From Bryopsis sp. KO-2023 (Eukaryota > Chlorophyta > Ulvophyceae > Bryopsidales > Bryopsidaceae), in the NCBI GenBank assembly GCA_030272585.1, contig BSYQ01000007.1:3104001-3168000 (forward strand): a stretch of 64,000 bases of DNA, written 5' to 3'. Each line of letters begins with the position of its first letter. Within the stretch, counting starts at the first letter, position 1. The position numbers and the translations under genes are program-made. Under the pieces are notes generated by a model. The model ran no database searches, was not told the origin of the DNA, and saw only the letters and a list, made by a program, of their open reading frames with translations. Of the stretch, positions 20,058 through 29,976 are shown piece by piece.

Positions 20058-23000
20058 TCAAACCTTCGCTTGTGATCTCCTTCGGATCGTGCGAGGTGGT
20101 ACAATCGATTGTGCTTGAGATTGGTGAAACTCGTCAACCAATTCTCGCGCGTGCACGACATTCTGTTCCGGTTCCCATGAGTTGTGCTCATGACCGTATC
20201 CAACCCATTTCACTAGGAATTCTGTGTAGCATTTCTTGCCCCTACGTCGCTCTCTGCGATCAAGAATGCGCTCAACCTCCCATTCCAAGTCACCTTCAAT
20301 CTCGATAGGTGGCGGGGGTTGCACAGTTCCTTTAGCCCAATATGGCTTCAAGAGTGAAGCATGGAACACCGGATGTATGGGCAAAGTATCAGGAAGCTTT
20401 ATTTTGAAAGCAACCTCATTTATTTGACGCTCGATAGGGAAAGGTCCTACCCATTTCGGCGTTAATTTCCGCGATCCTGGATGCTTTAACCTTAAGTTCC
20501 TTGCATCAAGGAGAACAAGGTCTCCAACCTTGATCTCTACAGGAGCCCGGTGACGATCAGCTTGAGCTTTATAGCGTTGCTGAGCCGCCTGAAGGCGTTT
20601 CTTTGCCTCAACAATCCCTTCTCGGATTTCACTCGTCATTTTCTGAACTTCTGGTACAGCGACCTGCTTTGGTCCTTTTCTAGGGATCTGAGCAGTCAAT
20701 GCTGTCCATGGATCTTTTCCATAGTTCAGGAAGAAGGGTGTTTCTCCAGTTGCTTCTGATCTTGAGTTATTTATTGCAAACTCAACAACCGGTAATAAAT
20801 CAGCCCAATTTCTTTGGGAAGGCCCCACAAAGTGGCGAAGAGTATCTTGCATCACTTTGTTCATCGCTTCGGTTTGCCCATCTGTTTCTGGATGATAAGC
20901 CGAAGAAAGGGCTTGACTGATTTCCCATTTATCACACAACTCCCTAAAGAAGTGTGAGACAAATCTTGGATCTCTATCTGTGACCAATTTCTTTGGCATG
21001 CCATGAGCTTTGAAAACATGGTTCACAAAGAGATTTGCTGCTTCAGCTGCACCACAATCCGTTCGAGTTGCAGCGAGATGTACCATTTTGGTTAACATGT
21101 CCACAAAGACAAGGATTGCATCATAACCTGCTCCACTAGATGGTGGGAGGTGAGTGACAAAATCCATCGAAACATTTTCCCATTGTGCATTCGGAATAGA
21201 CAAGGGTTTTAGGGGCCCTTGAGGCTTTCTTCGCCTACCCTTGTGCCTTTGGCATGAATCACATCCTTGCACATATGATCTGATATGGTCCTCCATCTGA
21301 GGCCACCAAAAATGTCTCTTGATTTGCCGTAAAGTCTTAGCCACACCAAAGTGTCCACTATAGACTGTACTATGGCAATCATGGATTATATCCTGTCTCA
21401 ATGTTCCAAAATTTGGTACAGCCAGCACATTACCATTCCACCAGTAACCATCTTGATATTGTAACACCTGGGCAGCTTCCAGTGTGTCATACCAAGGGTC
21501 CTTAGTGTACCCTTCAGTCAACCTATCTATCAACTGGGTATAATAACCCTGAGGCGGAGATGGGTCCACAGAGTCCCGCCGGCTAGAAACCAAGCCACGT
21601 GATCTCCCGGTCTCGCATAATACTCCAATAGATGGTGAGCAAGACGGTATCCGCGACAAGGGATCAGCCACGTTTACCCGTCCCGGTCTATACTCCCATT
21701 CAAATTGGAATTCATGGAGTAATGCTAACCAGCGAACCTGCCGTCGATTCAAGGTCGATTGGGAATGGAAAAATGTGTTTGGACTATGGTCTGTGATTAC
21801 TTTGAATTTGCTATCAGCCAAGTAGCATCTCCATAGTTGAAGTGCATAAACTGTAGCATACATTTCTTGATCACTTGTAGACCAATTCAGTTGTGGGCCG
21901 GCAAGCTTTCTACTCTCATATGCAATGGGATGTCCCTCTTGAAGGAGAACTGCCCCTATTGCATTGTTAGAAGCATCCGTAATTACTTCAAAGGGTTTGG
22001 TAAAATCCGGCATAGCCAAGCAAGGTGCTTCTGTTAATGCCTTCTTCACCCCCTCAAAAGCGGCCTCACAAGCTGGAGTCCAATCCCATGTCTGTTGCTT
22101 TTTAAGCAAATCAGTGAGAGGTGATGCCAAAGAAGAATAACCCTGGACGAACTTACGAAAATAATTGGCAAGCCCGAGGAACGATCTCAAATCGTGTACC
22201 CCTTGTGGACGAGGCCATTCTCGTACTTTATTCGTTTTTCGAGGGTCTACAGAGATACCTTTGCGACCTACAATGAAGCCAAGGTAATGTAACTCTGTTT
22301 TGTTAAAGTCACATTTGGACTTCTTAAGGAACAAGTTATGTTCTCTTAATCTTTGCATCACGGCTCGTACATGGGCCACATGTTCCTCTGGTGTTTTTGA
22401 GTAAATCAAAATGTCATCAAGGTAAATCAAGACATATTTGCCTATCATTCCTTGAAACACATGATTCATCAGTGTTTGAAACACTGCCGGAGCGTTCGTT
22501 AATCCCATTGGGAGAACCCGGTACTCAAATAATCCAAAAGGCGTTTTAAAGGCGGTTTTGGGGATGTCTTCCTCTTTGACTCTCATTTGCCAATAACCGG
22601 CTCTGAGGTCAAGAGATGTGAAGCATCTCGCGCCTTGTAACTGATCAAGAAGGTCATCAATCCGCGGGATCGGGAACTGATTCTTGATAGTTACTTTATT
22701 TAAACCCCTATAGTCAATGCACATCCGGAAACCTCCATCCTTTTTAGGAACAAAGAGGACCGGAGCGCCCCATGGACTAGCACTCGGCTGAATTAATTTT
22801 TTGGATAAGAGTTCGGACAACTGGTCCTCTATCTCTTTCCTTTCAGCAGGGGTGTATCTAAATAAGGGTCTATTGACCGGACGCGTTCCCTCGACCAAAG
22901 GGATATCCGCTGCCACTGCCCTTTCTGGAGGATATTCCGCCAAACCAGAAATAAACAAATCATCAAAGTCCTTCAACAGAGCTTCCATTTGCTCCTCTGG

Positions 23001-23164
23001 AACTTTGTCTGATTCACTCGTTTCATCCGCCAATTTCAGATGGGATGATATCTCTTCCATCTCACGAACTACCAACAAAATAGGTTTTATTGAAGTATCT
23101 TTCAACTTCCTTTTCACCTGTGGTATCGAGAGTAGAGATGCAACCTGTTTTTGGGGAATATCTT
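20058..23164 (-). CDS. pol: Element B Gag-Pol, C-terminal part (reverse transcriptase to chromodomain)
   Basis: Second part of the B polyprotein; the first part is at 33682-35682. From the insertion point it reads a linker, then reverse transcriptase (TSLDLRAGYWQM, catalytic YLDD in YVLIYLDDILIYSK), RNase H (TDASNNAIGAVL), and an integrase with an HHCC zinc domain ending CDSCQRHK. The integrase core has MDFVTHLPP, VTDRDPRF and ETDGQTEAMN. The C-terminal chromodomain has FLVKWVGYGHEHNSWEP. The joined length (2001 + 3107 - 5 bases) is an exact multiple of three with no stop, so B was intact before C landed. The residues MCVCVCLCLG that seem to start this frame come from the LTR of C and are not part of the protein. 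Confidence 0.92.
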
Positions 23165-23198
23165 TGATAAGGGGGTCTAGGACCCCGAGACACAAGCA

Positions 23199-23235
<37 letters not shown>

Positions 23236-23338
23236 TCACTGGGAAGATTAATTTTTACAGGAGGGCCCCCTGCCCTATAAACCCTGTCGTACTCCCAATT
23301 GTACTACATAACACCCCAAACCCGAGTTACTACTATCA
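23165..23338 (-). repeat. Element C 3' LTR (174 bp)
   Basis: Very short LTR containing a (CA)n(GA)n microsatellite. A minus-strand run of ten or more G in the polypurine tract (plus 23345-23355) precedes it in element sense. Confidence 0.93.
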
Positions 23339-23622
23339 ATTTGTCCCCCCCCCCACGAGAGGGTGTCCACACCCGTCACAACCCTGGAAAGAAAGAAAGA
23401 AAAAGGGCGAACTAGAAGAAAAAGAAACCCCAAACAAACCCACAACAAAAACCCCAACTAAACGTCAAACTAAACCCCAAACAAACCGATGAAAAATCCC
23501 AAACCAAACCCATGCTCAACCCCACAGAAAAACCCCGTTCTGTCTTGAGGCTTGGTCTCTGGCTTGGACGGTAGCGTGGTCTCCGGCTTGGTCTGCTTTT
23601 CGTTGTCACTCCAGATCCCATC

Positions 23623-25383
23623 TCAGCCGCCAGCTGGTTGTTCAGCTGGTGCATCGACTGGCTCTGCCACCAAGTCGATCGGAGGCTCGTCCTCATCCAC
23701 ATCCAAAGGAGGGAAATCCTCATCCAAAGGTGGAGGAAGAGGTCCCAAAGACGAGGGCTCCGAGGATGGACTCCTGCTGGACACGGAAGGACTTTTTCCT
23801 TCGTCCTGTTCTGGGTCCTGTTCTCCTTTTGTTTCTGGTTCGGGTGTTCTCTCTTTTTCCTGCTTCTCATACTCCTCCGCCCACTTTTTCACCAACGGAC
23901 CCAAGCGCTTTAGGGCAAGGCCTTTCGGAAAGCCCATGTCCCTTCTCAAGCACTGATAGCACTCAGTGAGAGTCTGGGTCGTGGGTGGAGCCTGAAGGAG
24001 TGGCTGGAAGTCTGGCTCCCGCATGTCCAAATGTAGGTCCTTCAGCTGAACCTGTGGCGGGTCGATTCGCTGTTCCTGCCACACCCCGTATAAGCGCACG
24101 AGGATAATCATGAGGTTCCAGTGGGTTCGGCACACCGTGTGGCTCGTGCATGTGGTGATCACGTAGCTATCCGCCAGCGCCGGCGGCGAATAGCACCACA
24201 AGCAGATCGGTGGCTTTTCCCCACGCCTGTCCTTGAACCTCTTGGACATGTCGGCGAGCGCTTCCTCTTCCTCTCTCTCCTTCCTTTTCTTGGGCGCCGA
24301 CTTTTCGTCGGTCTTTCCCCCGGTCTGTCCCCCGGTCAGGTCGCGGATTCTCCTGGGTTGTGGCTCTGAGAGCATATCGTCTGCAACGTCGGGAACCTCG
24401 AAGTGCCCCGGTGCACGATTTCTGATTCTCTCGAGTGTTTTGTCCACCTGCGTATAGTCATACCCGGCTAGCCGGTGGTTAACCGGAACGTTCCCTTTGC
24501 CGTAGTAGACAGGCTCCTCTCCGTCTCTGATCGCAGCAGCAGCTCCAGCACCCTGTTCGATGATGTCGTCCATCGTCGCCCGACAAAGGTTTTCCACGTA
24601 GTCCCCAAGACGTGCGGGAACACTGTGTAGCAACCGGCTCATTAACCCGGACTGTGCCTCAGATGAGTACACAGCCGTTTGCCAGGCCGACCTTTCGTCT
24701 GTGGACGTCAGGTGCGGCTGCTGTTTCGTCAACTGCGACTGCAGCTTTTTCTGCGTCTGGTTCGCAGTGTCGAGTTCCTTTTGAAGCTGCCTCAGCTCCT
24801 GTTCGGCTGTTCCCCTCGCTTGTTGAGCGATTTTTAGATCGTGTTCAAGTTGGTTAACTTGATTGCAGAGGCGGTGAGCTGCACCCTCGAACTTTTTCAA
24901 GTGCTTCTCTGCCTGATCCGCCCGCGCGCGTTGTGCGTCGCGTTCTGCACGGAGTTCCAACACATCGTCTTGTAACCGTTGACACCTAGCTTGGAGAGTA
25001 GCTGGGTCGGCGTCCCGGTCGAGTGTTTTTCCTGTTCTGGAACTAGGTTTTTCCGGCAGTTTTTCCGGCAACTCTGTCGGTGGGCGGATCACGATCTTTG
25101 AGGTGCCTTTCAGCAACGATGTTTCGAAGTTCCGAAGTTTCGAAAGCACCGAAGGAGCTGGGAGAGTTTTCATGATTTTCGCCTTAGGAGGTGGTGTGAT
25201 AAGTGGTTTGGGTTCCCCTCTGGGTGGGCAAGCGTCGGCGAGAGTTCCACTTTTTCCTTTTCCGCCTTTCTCGCCGCCACTGCCTTTCGTTTTTCCGCTG
25301 CCACCCAGTTGTTTTCCACTTGACTCCTTTCCCTCAACCGCCTTATCACCACTGCGCCACATGATCGGGCTGTGCTTTGGCAT
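23623..25383 (-). CDS. Element C ORF3: coiled-coil protein with RING-like Cys/His pattern
   Basis: 586 codons, downstream of pol. Residues 1-110 are basic and low-complexity. A long heptad-rich coiled coil spans about 120-235 (LQARCQRLQDDVLELRAE, then QVNQLEHDLKIAQQ). A globular part follows, then basic KKRKEREEEEA. Then comes a Cys/His cluster, C-x2-C-x14-C-x2-H-x2-C-x2-H (CLWC ... CTSHTVCRTHW), with a further C-x2-C (CYQC) about 53 residues later. This is the RING-finger ligand order with His in the sixth position. The C-terminus is acidic and Pro-rich. Similar architecture is found in ORF3 of D and E. A RING fold could bind zinc and an E2 ubiquitin-conjugating enzyme, but that function is inference; a structural or nucleic-acid role is equally possible. 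Confidence 0.75.
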   Translation of the reverse strand: MPKHSPIMWRSGDKAVEGKESSGKQLGGSGKTKGSGGEKGGKGKSGTLADACPPRGEPKPLITPPPKAKIMKTLPAPSVLSKLRNFETSLLKGTSKIVIRPPTELPEKLPEKPSSRTGKTLDRDADPATLQARCQRLQDDVLELRAERDAQRARADQAEKHLKKFEGAAHRLCNQVNQLEHDLKIAQQARGTAEQELRQLQKELDTANQTQKKLQSQLTKQQPHLTSTDERSAWQTAVYSSEAQSGLMSRLLHSVPARLGDYVENLCRATMDDIIEQGAGAAAAIRDGEEPVYYGKGNVPVNHRLAGYDYTQVDKTLERIRNRAPGHFEVPDVADDMLSEPQPRRIRDLTGGQTGGKTDEKSAPKKRKEREEEEALADMSKRFKDRRGEKPPICLWCYSPPALADSYVITTCTSHTVCRTHWNLMIILVRLYGVWQEQRIDPPQVQLKDLHLDMREPDFQPLLQAPPTTQTLTECYQCLRRDMGFPKGLALKRLGPLVKKWAEEYEKQEKERTPEPETKGEQDPEQDEGKSPSVSSRSPSSEPSSLGPLPPPLDEDFPPLDVDEDEPPIDLVAEPVDAPAEQPAGG

Positions 25384-26014
25384 TCTCTTTTTTTTTTTTT
25401 GTGTTGGCTGCGCTTTGTTCTCCGACTAGTCTCCGACTTTTCTGTATGCGCGCCGAGAATAACCAGGACAAAATGATCGCAAGTCCGCTTTAAGATACGC
25501 TAGGCGTATTAGCTAACGTACCTCGGTAACGTGACACTCTATGGAGGTCGCCGTCACCACACGGGTTCGTGCCTATTTGATTTTACCCTAACTTGCTTAT
25601 GTCAACTCAGTTCCACCTGCGGCGCAATCACGTGACCTCCAGGTCGGACATTAACCCATCACTTGATCCAATGTCCCCATCACCTGTTGTCAGTCGCTAT
25701 GAGCGTGTGAGTTGTGCGTTAGGTAAACCTCCCCGGAAAGAAAACTGACCCCTAGCCCGTCCTGCGAACCGTCTACAGTTCTGTCACGGGAAAAGATAGC
25801 AACCCGTTCGCCGGAAAAGATGGAAACTTTCCCTAGGAAAAGATGGAAACTTTCCCTCGGCTTTTCCGGGAGTTCTACTTGGTGCTCTTTTCCTAAGTCT
25901 TTTTGGTATCCCATCTGGATAGCATTCCAAATCGACTTTCTCGGCTTAATATTTTTCCCCCAGCTGGAAGGATAGTATTAAGTCGAGCGTGAACAGAGTG
26001 GTAATGATCCCTGT
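25384..26014 (-). other. Element C pol-ORF3 spacer
   Basis: 630 bases between the pol stop and the ORF3 start, with no gene. It may hold the signal (internal promoter or splice acceptor) for ORF3 expression; I see no clear TATA box. GGAAAAGATGGAAACTTTCC is repeated near 25815-25855. Confidence 0.5.
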
Positions 26015-29000
26015 TTAGGTTCGAGTTCTGCGTTGGGCCCTAGTCTTTTTCTTAGACTGGGTCACTTGTTTATTCTCCGGTTTGTTGGCTAAGTACTCCT
26101 TAAGCAAGTCCTGGGCATTGGCCAGGTGGCTTTCTGGCTCCCAGGTGGATTCCATCAAATCGTAGCCCTTCCAAAGGATCAGGTACTCCTTGCGAGTAGT
26201 GCCCCGATCTCTGAGGATGCGCTCGACCTCGAATTCGATGGTTCCATCCACTAGCTCCCCCTCTGGAGCGTCTATCTCTCGCTGATTGTCATCAAGCCGA
26301 GAGTAAGCCTTCAGTTTCGACACATGGAAAGTTGGGTGGATTTTCCAGTGGTCGGGAAGGTCAAGACGGTAGGCGACAGCCCCAATTCGGCTAGCCACCC
26401 GGAAAGGTCCAACAAATCGTCGGCGGATTTTCGGTGGGATTTTCTGAAGTGAAGCAAGGGGAATATACTTGCTTTGTACCAGCACTTCATCGCCAACCTG
26501 AAACTCCACTTTCCTTCGACGTTTGTTTGCTGAGGTGCACATGCGGTTCTGTGCCTCTGCGTATTTCGCCTTAGCGTTTCGCATTTGGTCGTCCATTCGA
26601 CGTACCATCTCAGCCGCCATTTCCGATTCATCGCCCGTCCGAACTCCCTTCCTGGCAACAACTATCTGCCCCATGTTCTGGCCATACAGAAGATGGGCTG
26701 GCGCATAGCCTGTGGAGACATTCCGTGAATTATTTGCGGCAAATTCCGCGGTCGGCACAAACTTGTGAACCTTGGATCCCGATCCGAAACTATGATTTTA
26801 GGCAGCCCGTAGTGTTTGTATATGTTCTCCACGAACAGCTTTGCGTATTCTGGCGCCGTGATAGTTTTGTTACAGGGTACGAACCTCGCATACTTCGTCA
26901 ATCGGTCTACAAAGACAGCGATTGCTGTGAAGCCATGGGAAGACGGTAGGTCGGTAACCAAGTCCGTCGTGATCTGTTCCCATTTCTGGTCTGGAATAGG
27001 CAACGGCTGCAAAAGACCTTTCTGTCTTTGCAAGTCCGATTTGTTTAGTTGACAAGTTGGGCACGTTTTCACGTATGCCTTTACGGCTAACCCAACGCCT
27101 TTCCACCAGTAACTGCGGGTAAGTACTTCGGTCATGCGGTCTACTCCAACATGACCGGCACTGGGAACGTCGTGATGCTCTTCCAGAATCCGTTTCTGGA
27201 AAGAAGCAGGGACCACAAGCAAACTAGGACCTGGGTCTGTCTTGGTATAATACAAGAACCCGTCGTCCAGCTTGTATTGCGGAGAAACCCCTCGTTCCAT
27301 CCTTTCAAAGATAGGCTTGAGTTGTTCATCACTTCTCAAAGCCTCTTTCCATGCCTCCTTCTCTGCCACTTCCCAAGTGGAGAGGTTATTGAGCTGGTCT
27401 GGCGGACCAGGAAGGCTCCGGGATAACGCATCAGCCAAGACATTGGCTTTCCCCTGGATATAGACGATTTTTGGACCTATGGATTGGAAAAACCCTGAGT
27501 TTAACCACCGGGTTTGGGTCCGCGACAACGTGCTCTGGTTCATGAAGTGGGTGATCGGTTTGTGGTCCGTCAACACCTTCACACCCCCATCGCATCCCTC
27601 AAGGTAGTGTCGCCACTGGGCTAAAGCATATGCTATTGCCCCCAGCTCCCGCTCATATGCGGAGTATCGCGTTTCAGCTGGTTTTAATCGTCTGGAAAGG
27701 TATGCAATTGGTTGCAAACCTTTCCCATGATCCTGGGTAAGAACCGCTCCATATGCAGTTCCAGATGCATCCGTTATTACGGTGTACTCCTTAGCCGGAT
27801 CAGGAAGGAGTAAGATCGGTGCGCGGCTAATCCGATCCTTAAGTTCGTTATAGGCATTGCGTTGGTTCAGCCCCCATTCCCAGACAGTATCCTTCTTGGT
27901 TAGATCTGTCAAGGGACTCGCAATCCTAGCGAACTCAGGAATGAACTTACGATAGTAAGATACCATTCCCAGGAAACTTCGCACATCAGTGACCGAAGTT
28001 AACTCCTTCCATTGTTGAATAGCCTTAACCTTATCCTGCATCGGTTGAAGGCCTTTTTCCGACAAATGATACCCCAGGTAGTCCGTCTCTGCTACCCCTA
28101 CTTCGCACTTACCGGCTTTTGCGTACAACTTATGTTTCCGCAACCGTTCAAAGACCAGTTTTAGGTGCTCGACGTGCTCTTCCACCGAGTTGGAAAAGAC
28201 CAGGATGTCGTCGATAAACACCACTACAAACTCGTCAAGGAACTCCCCCAGCAAATCCTGAACCATGGTCTGGAACTGGGCTGGGCAGTTGGTCATTCCG
28301 AACGGACACACGAGAAATTCGAAATGTCCGTATCTCGTCCGGAATGCCGTCTTGGGAGTATCCTTGGGTCGAACGGGGAACTGCCAGTAGCCTGAGCGGA
28401 GGTCGATCTTCGTATAGATCTTCGCTCTGGCGAGACGGTCCATTAACTCCTCAGGAAGAGGGAGTGGATACCTATTCTTTACCGTGAATTTGTTTATCCA
28501 ACGGTAATCCACACACATTCTCAACCCTCCGTCTTTCTTGGGAACAAAGAGTATGGGTGCGCCCCAGGGACTCTCGGAGGGTCGGATCTTCCTTTGGTCG
28601 AGGAGGTAATCCACCTGTGTCCTAACTTCGTCCAGCTCGGCTGGAGAGAGTTTGTACAAGGGACGGTGGATTGGGGTCATTTGTTCGTCCTCCAGGTCCA
28701 CCTTAAATTCGTGGCCTTTTCTGACTGGAGGAACGCCGGGTGGTAAGTCTTTCGGGAACACATCCTTGAACCTTGTGAGGACAGCCTTGATCCTTGGGTC
28801 GAGACCCGAATGCATTACCTTTTCCACATCCGGCTGGAGATAAGCTGGTGTGGTTTCAGTAGCGTTCAAACGCTCTTCTGGAATTCCCGGATATGGATAC
28901 TGCATGAGATGTGCCATATCTTCCGGGGTGGTTGGTCGCACAACCACAAGGTATGCCTGATCAACTTCTGGACTGTTCTTCACGAGCGAGAATAACTTCT

Positions 29001-29976
29001 TCGCTGAGACTGTATCAATAGCCGGTGCTAGGTGCTGTAAGTAATCTGATGGTCGTTCCTTCATAGGAACAGTTGTCCATCCAGCACCCACTGGAACTTT
29101 GAGCGTGCCTGTTGCAAAGTCCAGTTTGGGATTGGTCTGCATCAACCAAGGAAGCCCTAGTATCATGTCATATGAAAGGTTTGGGAAGACGTCTGCGGAA
29201 AGGGTTGTGGTATAAGTACCCATCCTGAGCTGCAAGTCTTCGCATCGCCGATCAAGTGAACATAGGGTTCCGTCCGCCAAAGTGACTCCCTTTTTGCACT
29301 CGGTTGTTTCGAGTTTCAGTCTCGTGACTAGTTTCTTGGTAATGTAGTTCTCCGTTGCACCACAATCAACATAGGCGGAGATCGGTACTCCTCCTAATCT
29401 GGCTCGGATCTCATATCCCATAAATTTCAAATGGTTAGGACCTCCTAGTGGTAACATACGCTCAGAAGGTGAATACTGACCTTCATCCACTTTTTGTCCT
29501 CTACCTGTTCCCTGAACAGGGGCTGCTGACTCGTCAGTTGGTGGTGAACGAGTGGCAGGCTTATTTGATTCCCTTGCGGGTTCCCTTCCTTCCGGACTTC
29601 GTTTCGTTCCTTGAGGTGGGAACGATACCGAATTCTCAGTTCCTTCAGGACTACCAAGGTCTCCATGAACAGAGTCGACAGGTTCCGAACTTGATTCTGA
29701 ACTTGTCCTAGTAAGCGTGCTGCACTTACTGGATCGCGTTTCCAACTTAGCACTCATAATCGATCCCTCTGCACCTTGGGTAGCATTCTTTTCTATTTCC
29801 CCTTGTGCTCTTTTATTCACTTCTGCATTTCGAGCTAACCTTTCTTTTCTAAGAAGTTTCTGGCGCTGCTTATATCTGTGACGGCGTGCCCTTCTGCGTT
29901 TCGCCGAACGAGTCTGGGCTCTGTTCATCCGGCTTTTTCGTTTAACCATTTCTTGAACTTTTCGCCCTCTGGACAC
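26015..29976 (-). pseudogene. pol: Element C pol, integrase disrupted by an internal deletion
   Basis: The frame 29976-26662 holds a basic linker, protease with DCGAT (near residue 215), reverse transcriptase (TKIDLRSGYWQF, catalytic FIDD), RNase H (TDASGTAYGAVL), and the integrase zinc domain (CPTCQ) and core up to VSDRDPRFTS. There it shifts frame and stops. The frame 26758-26015 resumes at PTAEFAANN and ends with the chromodomain (YLILWKGYDLMESTWEP). Compared with D, about 55 codons are missing at the junction near 26757. They include the HPQTDGQSE segment that carries the third acidic residue (E) of the DDE triad. The integrase of this copy is therefore inactive, although the LTRs look identical. 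Confidence 0.88.
29903..29946 (-). promoter_or_regulatory. Element C gag/pol -1 frameshift signal
   Basis: Minus-strand GTTAAAC (29946-29940) in the gag X XXY YYZ register, four codons before the gag stop. After a 6-nt spacer (GAAAAA) a bulged stem can form: GCC..GAAC pairing with GTTCGGC (29909-29903). Slipping one base back enters the pol frame, which overlaps gag by 52 bases. GUUAAAC is a known functional slippery heptamer (used by arteriviruses). Confidence 0.65.

Noticed and set aside
23165..23213. Cys/Val-rich N-terminus (MCVCVCLC) in front of element B pol
   Set aside because: Translation of the (CA)n run in the element C LTR; the real frame continues from 33682.
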